From Lyngbya sp. HA4199-MV5 (GTDB lineage: Bacteria; Cyanobacteriota; Cyanobacteriia; Leptolyngbyales; Leptolyngbyaceae), in the NCBI GenBank assembly GCA_019359375.1, contig JAHHHL010000006.1, positions 1-64,000 on the forward strand: DNA of 64,000 nucleotides, given 5' to 3'. Of the stretch, positions 55,401-63,170 are shown in pieces. The notes beneath the pieces were generated by a model. The model did no database searches and was not told the DNA's origin. It worked only from the letters and a program-made list of their open reading frames with translations. Position numbers and translations under genes: made by a program. Numbering within the stretch: position 1 is the first letter of the stretch; every line of letters begins with the position of its first letter.

Positions 55401-57047
55401 TGCCAAAATTGGGGTGCCTGAACCCGTCAAAACAACAGTGCCGTCGGGATTTGTGCTGATCCCTGTGGCGTTGCCCAAACTGCCCCCGGTTAGCAGTTGA
55501 GGAAGGGACGCGATCGGCAAATTCCAGACCTGTGGCAAGGTCGCTGGCTGGGCGGGCGTGATCGACTGAATTTCCAGGCTGAGAAGGCTTCCAGGCTGGC
55601 TGAGCTTGACGAGACTCTGACCCGGTACAGCGGCAGCAAGAACCTGTCCTCCGGGTGCAGAGAGGGTGCCTGTGCTGACGATCGTGCCACCCAGTAACGC
55701 CAGGGTTTGTCCCGCTGTGACAGCCAAATTGCCAAAGTTCACGATGCTACCAGGTTGGTCGGTCGTGAACGCAAAGCTACCGGGCGTTCCGCTAAGGGCA
55801 GCGTAATTATTAGTGCCAGTCGCGCTAAACCAGTTGTTTCCGAATCCAATACCCGTAGCGGTTGTAGCGGTAAACGAAGCAGGCACGTTCAGGCTGGCAT
55901 TCGCGCCAAAAATAATGCCCGCCGGATTCAGCAGAAACAGGTTTGCGTTGCTGCCCGTCACCTGAAGTTGCCCATTGATATTGGACGCTTCCCCACCAAC
56001 AACTCGTCCCAAAATGTTTTGAATTTGAGGATTCGCCAGAAAATTTGCCGTCTCGTTGGCGGACAGTCCAAACCGCTGGAAACTCTGAAATAGGTTGGTA
56101 CCTGATTGGGTGCCGCCGCCAATGTCGTAACGATCGCCGCTAAGGGTCACGCTGGTATTTGTCCCATCTGGTGCAGCAGTGATGGATTGAGCGCGGACGG
56201 ATAACCCGGTTGCCAGTCCTAGCAACGGCAGGGTTGCCAGCAGAGAACCCATCTTCGCCACCAGGGCGGGTGTAGCAGGAGTGGGTGACACCTTGCGCCG
56301 GAGAAAAAAACGTCCTTCGGGTAATCGGACTTCGACTGCAAACTGGTCTGCTAAGCCGCGACGTTTGAGCGCCTGGGTAATGACCGATCGCGATCGCAAC
56401 ACCTGTTCCAACCGCCACTGCTGAGACGCGCTGCCAGCATGATTGCGATAGTAGTAAAGCGGCTGCTTCACCTGGCAAATCTCAGTGGCTTCGGATAATC
56501 GCAGGCAAAGATCGTAGTCTTCCACGTAGTCTGAGGCACCGCTGATACCGCCCACCTGCTCAAACACCGATCGCCGCAGCAAGCGAAAGTGGAAGGTCAT
56601 GAAATCGATCAATAGCCGCTCTTGGGAGTAAGGAATACGGCAGCGATCGCCATACCTGATCACGCTGCCCTGCTCATCCATATCCAGGTAATCGGTGTAG
56701 ACCATTCCGATCTTTGGCTGCTGCTGCAACACCTGCACTGTTTGTTCAAGTGCTGTTGGAGCCAGCAAGTCATCGCTGTCCACCCAGCCGAGATAGGTGC
56801 CTGTCGTATGGGCGATCGCCGCCCGCAGCGCTGGCACCCGTCCTCGATGGGCAGCCGCAACCACCCGCACTCGCGCATCCTGTTGGGCATACTGATCGGC
56901 AATGGCAACGGAGCGATCGTCGGAACCGTCATCCCAAACCAGCAACTCAAAATCGGTAAACGTTTGTTGAAGAACACTCTCGATCGCGCCCTTGAGATAG
57001 GCTTCCCGGTCATAGGTTGTGATAATAAGCGAAATCAGAGGTGACAT
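52401..57047 (-). CDS. GT2 glycosyltransferase / TPS haemagglutinin / CHAT fusion
   Basis: Start 57047 follows AAGG with six bases spacing, giving 1548 residues in one uninterrupted frame. Residues about 1-240 are a family-2 glycosyltransferase: ISLIITTYDRE, WDDGSDDRS, VDSDD (Asp at 90, 92, 93) and YVEDYDLCLRL. From about 255 a basic stretch leads into a signal-like segment, MGSLLATLPLLGLATGLSVRAQS (Met at 266). The TPS haemagglutination domain follows (about 290-420; NLFLLNPAGIIFGA), then beta-helix repeats to about 1000. A linker with Cys-Pro pairs leads to a CHAT peptidase domain (about 1160-1548; HLATHADFYPG and LSACATALGD). A cytoplasmic glycosyltransferase fused ahead of a secretion signal is topologically odd. 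Two separate proteins, the second starting at 56252, are the alternative. Confidence 0.85.
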   Translation of the reverse strand: MSPLISLIITTYDREAYLKGAIESVLQQTFTDFELLVWDDGSDDRSVAIADQYAQQDARVRVVAAAHRGRVPALRAAIAHTTGTYLGWVDSDDLLAPTALEQTVQVLQQQPKIGMVYTDYLDMDEQGSVIRYGDRCRIPYSQERLLIDFMTFHFRLLRRSVFEQVGGISGASDYVEDYDLCLRLSEATEICQVKQPLYYYRNHAGSASQQWRLEQVLRSRSVITQALKRRGLADQFAVEVRLPEGRFFLRRKVSPTPATPALVAKMGSLLATLPLLGLATGLSVRAQSITAAPDGTNTSVTLSGDRYDIGGGTQSGTNLFQSFQRFGLSANETANFLANPQIQNILGRVVGGEASNINGQLQVTGSNANLFLLNPAGIIFGANASLNVPASFTATTATGIGFGNNWFSATGTNNYAALSGTPGSFAFTTDQPGSIVNFGNLAVTAGQTLALLGGTIVSTGTLSAPGGQVLAAAVPGQSLVKLSQPGSLLSLEIQSITPAQPATLPQVWNLPIASLPQLLTGGSLGNATGISTNPDGTVVLTGSGTPILAGDGVVRTATAQTATLYASRNLTLVESQLQTTGDLNLLARDTVFIRDSVANPFTANAGGKLTIQGDRGIDILALNHLQTAPFQSGGDLSLISDGVISGDSHFTNGGNLTVQTLSGGPGNFTSLYDPIFTVAGAFTFGAYTGVALKVQAGGDITFTGPIVITGADATATGDPDSGLLTTSRALILRTTAGNITTGNITTSGAGFDNGGPVILSAPGNITTGTIDTSSTGSSFGTPLSGGDISLTAGGSITTNDLNSFYAGGNGYGAQGGNVTLQAGSSILTGTINASAISNATFAIGTPAYQGGDVTLTAGSAPGSNITFTRIDTRGTEALVPATGVGGNVAVTATGLVQGTQAGTTIDTQGSNTGGTVAIQHDGGSSNAPFVVGAASTNGTAGAINRGGGNVIASGIFPVQANTITVVPATGIALTALNTPPTLSANTILSVATQNTPFTISYASIAPSVTDANQDATTLTIASIAPGATLTRNGNPVIAGSTTLIPGDVLVYTPPVDATGLLNAFTLRASDGVSTSNPVQVQVNVQASTSTPETITISDPCALTVCSKPDLKPNLTPVPTFELTPDTPEDRFTRTFETYLGLDDTRPKKREDPRDVAQRIEKDTGAKPAFIYISFVPASLNRAEETQTKQLQVDDAAIDRSTDQLELVMITAKGEAVRKRLPEATRTKVLTLAQQFRTEVSDPRKTRANTYMGMSRQLYQWLIAPIAPDLQARGINNLVFLMDAGLRSLPVAALNDGQTFLVEKYSVGVMPSLNLTDTRYRDIRDVKVLGLGISESTQDQPPLPAVPVEVSILVNQLWSGRLAFNNNVTLENLKAFRKEQPFGIIHLATHADFYPGALDNSYIQLWDDKLRLDQVRQLGWNDPQIELLVLSACATALGDREAELGFGGLAVQTGVKTAVASLWYVSDAATTALMTGFYKDLRTARIKAEALRQAQIAMATGKVFLQNGRLQGIEAGEGIPLPPASLAIRDRQLSHPYYWAAFTMVGNPW

Positions 57048-57288
57048 AGTGTGCCTTGAGAATAGAACCAATCACGGACTCTAGCGGCGCTTGACGTGAT
57101 GACTCAAGACGCAGCTAGAGCATGTCAGTAAGGGCGTGTTGTCTTTAAAAGCAGATCAACGCCTCAAGCACTGATCCTGAAGATGGTATAAAACTTGACA
57201 AAAGCACCCCACGATCGCTCTGATGAATCGCTTTAAACGATCGTCAGACCACTAAGTTATCTTCCCTGCATCCGGTATGGCTGAAGTG
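57048..57288. other. Spacer, nothing assigned
   Basis: No gene was found in either strand. The promoter of the giant minus-strand gene should lie here, but no clear elements were identified. Confidence 0.35.
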
Positions 57289-57789
57289 TTAATGATCGTT
57301 AAACTGTAAGCCCACAATCACCAGATCACGAGGAATGGTCTCAAACTCTGCCACCCCAGGCAAATAGCCCCACTGCTGAAAGCCAAACTGTTCAAAGAGG
57401 CGCAGGCTGGGCTGGTTGTGAGCAAAGATAAAGCCCAACAGCGTTTTGATGTGGAAAGATGGACTGCGCGCGATCGCCTGCTTCAAAAGCGCCTGCCCAA
57501 TGCCCTGCCGACGATACGCTGGCGAAACATAGATGCTTAACTCTGCGGCAATATCGTATGCCGATCGCCCGTAGTAGAACGACTGAAAGCCCAGCCAGCC
57601 CGCGACTTCATTGTCTGCATCCATGACCCACAGCGGTCGTTTGTCAGCCGTATGCGCGCGAAACCAGGGCAAGCGACTTTCCACCGTAACGGGAGCCAAA
57701 TCGGCGGTGACGGTATGACAGGCGATCGTTGAGTTATAGATCGCTACGATCGTGGCTAAATCTGCTTCTACTGCGTCGCGAATGTGCAT
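57289..57789 (-). CDS. GNAT acetyltransferase (phosphinothricin-acetyltransferase-like)
   Basis: The 166-residue enzyme is a GNAT acetyltransferase that uses acetyl-CoA. MHIRDAVEADLATIVAIYN is the typical N-terminus of the Pat/phosphinothricin acetyltransferase branch. The acetyl-CoA loop reads VSPAYRRQGIGQALLKQAI (Q/R-x-x-G-x-G/A), followed by NQPSLRLFEQFGFQQWGYLP. The natural substrate may be a toxic amine or amino acid. It stands alone on the minus strand, diverging from the tRNA. Confidence 0.9.
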   Translation of the reverse strand: MHIRDAVEADLATIVAIYNSTIACHTVTADLAPVTVESRLPWFRAHTADKRPLWVMDADNEVAGWLGFQSFYYGRSAYDIAAELSIYVSPAYRRQGIGQALLKQAIARSPSFHIKTLLGFIFAHNQPSLRLFEQFGFQQWGYLPGVAEFETIPRDLVIVGLQFNDH

Positions 57790-57937
57790 TGCTACCCCTC
57801 ACTCCACGTTGGGTGGAACTTATCACAAAGTCGCTTTCTGCGTCAGTGCCCTAAGATCCCTTGAGAAACCTCCAAAAAATGTTTGACAAAAGCGTCACCG
57901 ATCATCACAATGAAGATCGCCTCTAAAAAGGCACCGG

Positions 57938-58011
57938 GGGACTGTAGTTCAATTGGTTAGAGCACCGCCCTGTCACGGCGGAAGTTGCGGGTTCGAGCCC
58001 CGTCAGTCCCG
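57938..58011 (+). tRNA. tRNA-Asp (GTC)
   Basis: A full cloverleaf is present: acceptor GGGACTG pairing with CAGTCCC plus discriminator G; D-arm with GTTCAATTGGTTAGAGC; anticodon loop CTGTCAC with anticodon GTC at 57972-57974; and T-arm GCGGGTTCGAGCCCCGT. CCA is not encoded. Confidence 0.97.
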
Positions 58012-58347
58012 TTTTATCCGTTTCGCTGCATTGAGCCAATCGTGCGACTAACCCCACAACGTTGCCTCTTTAGCAACGATGACATAAAGGCTTCAGCTTA
58101 TCCTAAACTCAGGTTCTTTAGTCCACGACCCACAACCCTGTGTCTTTATCCTTCTGTCACTTCTGCTAGAAAAAATTCTGACCAAGACTCGTTCCCAGTT
58201 TCTAACCGGGAATGGCGTTTGAGCGGCTCTACCGCCAACGTCTTTGGCAAGAGGCAGAATATCTCTGCTAAAGCAACGCAATCTGCGACCATCTCAAGAT
58301 GCTTGCAAAGACTGCTCTCACCCCAGACTAAAAGCGATCTCAAATGA
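58012..58347. other. Spacer without a supported gene
   Basis: A plus-strand frame (57985-58347) starts inside the tRNA, has no ribosome-binding site and no recognisable protein features. Nothing else was seen. Confidence 0.55.
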
Positions 58348-58578
58348 TTAATCTATTGCCTGATCCCGCTCAATCTGGCTTATTCTCTCCCTTAAAATCG
58401 CCTCGACTTCACGCTCAGGATCAGCCATGTCGTAAGGGTAAGGATAGGTGATAGCATTTGGGTCACGTCGGCTCATCAAAACCTGCAACGCTTCATGAAA
58501 CGCCTCATCGTTATTCCGGTGTACTGAGATGTCCTGCTTAAGTTCAGCGTTGGTCAGTTGATTCAGATCTTGAGTCAT
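58348..58578 (-). CDS. DUF6887-like small cyanobacterial protein
   Basis: Start 58578 (MTQDLNQLTNAELKQDI) follows GGAG with eight bases spacing and gives 76 residues; an 11-codon longer form lacks a site. The sequence has the pattern of small cyanobacterial DUF6887-type proteins: AELKQDISVHRNNDEAFHEAL, then LMSRRDPNAITYPYP and a conserved acidic C-terminus, ADPEREVEAILRERI. These are often paired with a second small protein (DUF6888), possibly as toxin-antitoxin-like modules. No such partner is adjacent here. The function is unknown. Confidence 0.7.
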   Translation of the reverse strand: MTQDLNQLTNAELKQDISVHRNNDEAFHEALQVLMSRRDPNAITYPYPYDMADPEREVEAILRERISQIERDQAID

Positions 58579-58613
58579 AGAACGAACTCCAGTTTCCAAT
58601 AGTCTTCCCACCT

Positions 58614-59564
58614 CTACCGATTGCGATTAGCACTGATCAAAGCATCAACTTTTGGGGTCGGGATCTGTTTCCATTTATGGAGTTCATTCTTGTGGAAGAT
58701 GCCGAAATGTTCAAGTGTTGTATTTTGCTGCAAGCCTGCCACTAAAAGATCTTCACATTCGTCGTTAAATGCTCCCGTTAGAACTGTTAAGCGTTTGAGC
58801 CGGAGACTATTGGCAGCATACGCAACATCGGTTGAATGCTCTGGCTCGTCAGTGATATCGTCGCCGCTAAAATACCAGAACAAACCTAAAAACTCCAGTT
58901 GCGGCGCATCATTAGGCGTTTCATTTTGTGTCAGTGTGTCAACGAATGCTCGTATGGCACTTGGCATAAAAGTAGTGCAAAGAAGCATTAGATTGCGTGT
59001 TGGTCCGCCTCTGATAATTTCTGCTATTGCAACGGCAGCAGTCTCGGTTAACGCATAGTAAATACGACCAGTAACAGGGTTGCTCAGCACACCTAAAGCA
59101 CGATCGCGCTCTGTTGGTCTTTCTCCCCACTGTTGGTACACAATAAACTGGTTGCGGGGGGCGTAGAGAGCTGATTGGCTCAGGCGGAGATTCTCGATCG
59201 TATCTACTTCAATCGGGTGTTGCGGCTCTAGATAAGTCGTAACCTTCAAATCATGCGGTGATCTCGGATCAAACCAGGGCTGTCTAGCACCAATTTCTTG
59301 CTGAAATGAACGTAACTTGTAGGCAGCATACTGCTCTGCTCTGGATTGCTCATTTGATATCTGTGCAGTCGGCTCAACAGTTTCTTGGTGAGATAAACGT
59401 GCATTATAAGCAGCATATCGCTCTTGTCTGTCTCGATCAGATTGCCCTGGCTGATAGCTTGAATTGCTGGTCCGTTGACGAATTCGCCGAGCGATCAACC
59501 GACGAGAATAGGTAATGTACAGAAGTAGAGCTAATAGAGCAGTGAGGAGCAGATAAATAACCAT
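58614..59564 (-). CDS. Membrane-anchored unknown protein
   Basis: The 316-residue protein has an N-terminal transmembrane segment (about 2-17, VIYLLLTALLALLLYITYS) followed by a basic patch, so it is anchored with the bulk in the cytoplasm. Residues about 45-95 contain two copies of a YAAYxxRxxxQE unit. The C-terminal two-thirds (about 100-310) is a soluble domain with alternating strands and helices and the segment LRLKRLTVLTGAFNDECEDLL. It vaguely recalls leucine-rich or ADP-ribosylation-type folds, but I cannot name it. It precedes the DUF6887-like gene by 35 bases, so the two may be co-transcribed. Confidence 0.65.
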   Translation of the reverse strand: MVIYLLLTALLALLLYITYSRRLIARRIRQRTSNSSYQPGQSDRDRQERYAAYNARLSHQETVEPTAQISNEQSRAEQYAAYKLRSFQQEIGARQPWFDPRSPHDLKVTTYLEPQHPIEVDTIENLRLSQSALYAPRNQFIVYQQWGERPTERDRALGVLSNPVTGRIYYALTETAAVAIAEIIRGGPTRNLMLLCTTFMPSAIRAFVDTLTQNETPNDAPQLEFLGLFWYFSGDDITDEPEHSTDVAYAANSLRLKRLTVLTGAFNDECEDLLVAGLQQNTTLEHFGIFHKNELHKWKQIPTPKVDALISANRNR

Positions 59565-59631
59565 GCGCTAGTAGTTGTCTACAAGTTGAGAGCAGCTTAT
59601 TCTACCCAACGCTTCAACTACTTTCCCTTTT

Positions 59632-60855
59632 CTAAGGATCAACCCAGCGATCGTCTGACTTAATCAAATTAATCAATTCTTCAACGCCTTGCGCTTCGGG
59701 GACTTTTTTAATTTCATCGCGTCCACGGTAGAGAGAGATCCAGCCTGCTTGTTTGCCCACATAGCCATAGTCTGCGTCTGCCATCTCACCAGGACCGTTG
59801 ACAATGCAGCCCATCACCGCGATGTTCAAGCCTGTCAGGTGATTGGTGGCTTCGCGTACTTTATGCAGCACCTCTTCCAGGTTGAACAGGGTGCGTCCGC
59901 AAGAGGGGCAGGCGACGTATTCCACCATCGTGCGGCGTAGTCCGAGCGCTTGCAGAATGCCGTAACAAACCGGGATTTCTTTTTCGGGGGCTTCGGTGAG
60001 AGAGACGCGGATGGTATCGCCAATGCCTTCTGCCAGCAGCGTGCCAATGCCAGCAGTGGATTTGATGCGACCGTATTCGCCATCGCCTGCTTCTGTCACG
60101 CCGAGGTGCAGGGGATACGCCATGCCCAACTCATCCATACGCTTCACCATCAGGCGATTGGCGGCAATCATCACAGGCACTCTGGAGGCTTTGAGCGACA
60201 GTTCAATGTGGTAGAAGTTGAGGGATTCGCAAATGCGGATGAATTCCAGCGCCGACTCGACCATGCCTTCGGGGGTGTCGCCATAGGTAAACAGCATCCG
60301 TTCTGCCAGGGAGCCGTGATTGACCCCAATCCGCATGGATTTATTCTGGTCGCGCAGGGAAATAACGAGCGGTTCTAACGTTTCGCGGATTTTCTCACCA
60401 ATTTCGTCAAATTCTGCCTGGGTGTATTCGATACGATCGCTCTTGGGCTTCTCAAACACGTATAGCCCTGGATTAATCCGCACGTTATCCACATGCTTGG
60501 CGGCTTCCAGCGCAATTTTCAACCCGTTGTGATGCACATCTGCGACTAGGGGCACGTTCTGATAGGTGGTGTTCAGGCGATGGCGAATTTCTTCCATTGC
60601 TTTGGCGTGCGCCATGCTGGGCACTGTCACCCGCACAATTTCGCACCCAATTTCGTGTAAGCGACGAATGGCAGCGACCGAGCCTTCGATGTCCAGCGTG
60701 TCTTCGTTGATCATGGACTGGACGGCAACGGGATGCTGACTGCCGATCGCAAGACTGCCCACAGGCACCGATCGGGTTTGGCGACGTTGAAGGGAGGTAT
60801 CGGTAAAAGCAGCCGCAGGAGTGGAAACCGCAGTAGGGCTAGGCAGAGTTTGCAT
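59632..60855 (-). CDS. ispG: 4-hydroxy-3-methylbut-2-enyl-diphosphate synthase IspG
   Basis: The 407-residue enzyme catalyses the penultimate step of the MEP isoprenoid pathway, reducing MEcPP to HMBPP with a [4Fe-4S] cluster. The N-terminal TIM-barrel part has [14 protein letters not shown] and [16 protein letters not shown]. The C-terminal cluster domain has [16 protein letters not shown] and [18 protein letters not shown], supplying the cluster Cys residues and the conserved Glu. Length and motifs match cyanobacterial IspG. The substrate electrons come from ferredoxin in cyanobacteria. It stands alone on the minus strand. Confidence 0.97.
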   Translation of the reverse strand: MQTLPSPTAVSTPAAAFTDTSLQRRQTRSVPVGSLAIGSQHPVAVQSMINEDTLDIEGSVAAIRRLHEIGCEIVRVTVPSMAHAKAMEEIRHRLNTTYQNVPLVADVHHNGLKIALEAAKHVDNVRINPGLYVFEKPKSDRIEYTQAEFDEIGEKIRETLEPLVISLRDQNKSMRIGVNHGSLAERMLFTYGDTPEGMVESALEFIRICESLNFYHIELSLKASRVPVMIAANRLMVKRMDELGMAYPLHLGVTEAGDGEYGRIKSTAGIGTLLAEGIGDTIRVSLTEAPEKEIPVCYGILQALGLRRTMVEYVACPSCGRTLFNLEEVLHKVREATNHLTGLNIAVMGCIVNGPGEMADADYGYVGKQAGWISLYRGRDEIKKVPEAQGVEELINLIKSDDRWVDP

Positions 60856-61054
60856 ACGCTGGTAATAACGCTTGTCGGCAGGACAACACTATAGACAGGA
60901 GAACACATTTGTCTCTGTCCTTACAGATTGCCACAGATAGGTTAAATTTGACGGTTAAATTTGTCGATGAATCCATGACAAATCTGCTCGGCAGCGCAAG
61001 CCTTGATGCCAGCCTTTGTAGCCCCGGGAGTGAATCTCTAACGATCGCACCGAC
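60856..61054. other. Spacer, nothing assigned
   Basis: No gene or RNA was recognised between ispG and the RNA-binding protein gene. The sequence contains GGTTAAATTTGACGGTTAAA, a short direct repeat, near 60941-60960. Confidence 0.35.
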
Positions 61055-61321
61055 CTATCGAGCCGCGCTACGAGCATCTTCACGAGGTTTTGCCTTATTC
61101 ACCTTGAGCTGACGACCCATCCATTCTGCCCCGTCTAGATCGGCGATCGCGGCATCTTCTTGAGCATCCTCGGCAAGTTCAACAAAGGCAAAGCCACGCA
61201 TCCGTCCCGTTTCACGATCGGTCGGTAGCGAAATGCGCTTCACGGTGCCGTACTCAGCGAATACTTCCGTGAGGTCATCAGGGGTTGCTTGATAGGACAA
61301 GTTACCAACGTAAATAGTCAT
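61055..61321 (-). CDS. RNA-binding protein with one RRM (cyanobacterial Rbp)
   Basis: Start 61321 (MTIYVGNLSYQATP) gives 88 residues; the 22 upstream codons are leader sequence. RNP2 is IYVGNL and RNP1 is RGFAFVEL. The tail after the RRM is short and rich in Lys/Arg (KVNKAKPREDARSAAR), without a glycine-rich domain. Cyanobacterial Rbp proteins of this type respond to cold and localise photosynthetic mRNAs. A long 5' leader typical of cold-regulated rbp genes may lie above 61321, but I see no clear cold-box. Confidence 0.92.
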   Translation of the reverse strand: MTIYVGNLSYQATPDDLTEVFAEYGTVKRISLPTDRETGRMRGFAFVELAEDAQEDAAIADLDGAEWMGRQLKVNKAKPREDARSAAR

Positions 61322-61452
61322 GGGCGAATCATCAGGTTGAGGAGCGGAGGGGTCAGACAAAACCCCATTGATCCGGTGATAGCACATCCTCCCTAATTCA
61401 TTCTGAAAACCCTGATACCTATCGAGGGTTACTGATGCGAAAGACTCGCAAT

Positions 61453-61668
61453 CTAATCGATCGAAATCGACTTTGGTCCACCGCTATTCCCGTTGTTTGA
61501 GCCAGTCGTTGAAGTATAGCCCGTGCCCCCTGACTGCTGATCCAACCAGCTTCTAACGGGATCTTCAGAGAGGTTAAGACGGAGAAGACCAGAGACAAAG
61601 CCGCCTAAAAACGCGATCGGCTGTTGCGACAGCTCTTTCCAAACGGGGGTGAGTTCATCCAGAAACAT
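61453..61668 (-). CDS. Small conserved-type cyanobacterial protein, unknown function
   Basis: The 71-residue product begins MFLDELTPVWKELSQQPIAF, has a hydrophobic central helix (AFLGGFVSGLLRLNL) and a Ser/Gly/Thr-rich tail. The start follows AAAGGAG with nine bases spacing, a good ribosome-binding site. The pattern is that of short proteins conserved in cyanobacteria beside RNA-binding or housekeeping genes. It lies 131 bases upstream of the rbp gene on the same strand and could be co-transcribed. Confidence 0.7.
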   Translation of the reverse strand: MFLDELTPVWKELSQQPIAFLGGFVSGLLRLNLSEDPVRSWLDQQSGGTGYTSTTGSNNGNSGGPKSISID

Positions 61669-61696
61669 AAATCGAGGCTCCTTTCCTTTGTTGTGA

Positions 61697-61750
61697 GCGG
61701 TCAGCCATCAGTTTTCGGCTATCAGTTTTCGGCTATCAGCTTTCGGTTAC
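61697..61750. repeat. Tandem CAGTTTTCGGCTAT units
   Basis: Three to four imperfect copies of a 13-14-base unit. Similar words occur in the spacer of the cobalamin riboswitch. Confidence 0.7.
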
Positions 61751-62042
61751 TAGCGATCGAGAGCAGTCTATCGTTGTCCGCGCTTGGCTCGATCGACCTT
61801 CAGCCTTTTTTTAAATCACCCAAAAGCTGACCGCTAATCACTTTTTCATGTCTAACCGCTGAAAGCTTTTCTACTGGTGATTGTAACGCGAAGTGAATGG
61901 ACGCATCAGCCGCGTGATCGTTTAGGCAGACTTAACATAGGATGACAACAACGATGAAGGCGACATCCGGAAACAGGCATGGGTCTGTTGATGTTAAGCA
62001 GGCTAAGGTTCATCCATACTGTGCTTCGATCGCCCCACTTTT

Positions 62043-62120
62043 CAGCCGTTTTCATTTGTCTTTGCCACACCCCACACCCGTCTTGACAAACCTGTGGCTT
62101 ACTCAAGTGAGAATTGCTGT
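62043..62120 (+). repeat. Family-B inverted-repeat element, short full copy
   Basis: The left end CAGCCGTTTTCATTTGTC then GCCACA and the right end TGTGGCTTACTCAAGTGAG then GCTGT are imperfect inverted repeats. The interior is only about 20 bases. It is related to the nested insert at 47087-47217 and to 531-571. Confidence 0.72.
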
Positions 62121-62272
62121 TATAGCAGCATGCAGGTTGGTTGGGACACGCCATTGTGGTCAACGCGCTGATGGGTAGAATTTTGCCTTCTGCCTTCTGC
62201 CCTCTGCCTCCTGCCTTTTGCTATATTGCCTCACCTTCAATGCAGCCCATTGACTAAAACAGGTGCTTTCTT

Positions 62273-63040
62273 ATGACTCAACTCAAAATTCTTTGCGATA
62301 CCGCCCTCAAACCACAGCCGATTCAGTCCTCAAAGCTGGCGGCAGATCAGCTTCAATCTGTGAAGGCAGGCACTTTGCTCAACGTCAGTTCCTACGCGCC
62401 CGCCAGTGATCACATTAAGGTGGCGCTGGCAGATCAAAGCTTTCAAGGCAAAAACACCTGGTATATCTATCAACGCCACGGCGCGCTTTTAGAAGATAAC
62501 AAGGTGGTGTTCCCCAAGGCGGTGAAGCTAGCTGTGCCGTATTACGACCAGCTTGACAATACCGAAAACCCCTACGGGACGTGTAATGTCACCTCGATCG
62601 CCATGTGTCTGGCGTATCTGGGCGCACGGCGCAACCATCCTGAACGGCGCTTCCCGGATGAACTTCAGGATTACTGTGAGGCAAATGGACTCGATCGTCA
62701 TGTGCCCGACGTGTTGGCAAAGATTGTGCAGGTTTACGGCTGTCAGGATACCTTCAAAACCACTGCCAGCTTTGAAAACGTGAAAGAGTGGCTGATTCAG
62801 GGCAACCCCGTTGTCGTCCACGGCTTTTTCACAGAGTCCGGGCATATCGTAGTCTTCACTGGCTATAACGCCAACGGATTCGTCGTGAATGATCCCTACG
62901 GCGAACTCACCTACAACGGTCCCGGCGACAGCTACTACGACATCTACGCCAGTGGCGCAGGTCTGACATACTCATACAGATTGGTGTATGACCTGTGCTG
63001 CGGTGATAACCAGTTTTGGGTGCATTTCATCTCGAAGTGA
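62273..63040 (+). CDS. C39-like cysteine peptidase
   Basis: The 255-residue protein has an N-terminal beta-rich (SH3-like) segment (about 1-75). A papain-like C39_2 peptidase domain follows (about 85-240). The catalytic Cys lies in NPYGTCNVTSIAM, the His in ESGHIVVFTGY and the Asn/Asp in VVNDPYGE. There is no signal peptide. Such proteins may cleave peptides or act as amidases. The gene is alone between repeats. Confidence 0.85.
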   Translation: MTQLKILCDTALKPQPIQSSKLAADQLQSVKAGTLLNVSSYAPASDHIKVALADQSFQGKNTWYIYQRHGALLEDNKVVFPKAVKLAVPYYDQLDNTENPYGTCNVTSIAMCLAYLGARRNHPERRFPDELQDYCEANGLDRHVPDVLAKIVQVYGCQDTFKTTASFENVKEWLIQGNPVVVHGFFTESGHIVVFTGYNANGFVVNDPYGELTYNGPGDSYYDIYASGAGLTYSYRLVYDLCCGDNQFWVHFISK

Positions 63041-63170
63041 GGAGAGAGGGGAGAGGAGAGAGGGGTAGAAGAATTTTGAGTTAAAGCAGTTGTTAGTTGC
63101 TAGCTGTTAGTGCATGAGCCTTTCCTGACTCCTTCTAAAAACTAAAAACTAACAACCAACAACTCCCTCT
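63041..63170. repeat. Low-complexity spacer between convergent genes
   Basis: GGAGAGAGGGGAGAGG units at the left and TTGTTAGTTGCTAGCTG / ACTAACAACCAACAACT at the right form an imperfect inverted pair. It may act as a bidirectional terminator, which is only a guess. Confidence 0.6.

Larger units (their letters stand above)
61669..62272. other. Spacer with three kinds of repeats
   Basis: No gene was found. From 61697 to about 61750 CAGTTTTCGGCTAT units are repeated. A family-B element lies at 62043-62120, and CTGCCTTCTGCCCTCTGCC low complexity at about 62180-62221. The promoter of the C39-type peptidase gene must lie at the right end. Confidence 0.6.

Noticed and set aside
57985-58347. Plus-strand frame of 120 codons after tRNA-Asp
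   Set aside because: It starts inside the tRNA, lacks a ribosome-binding site and shows no recognisable features.
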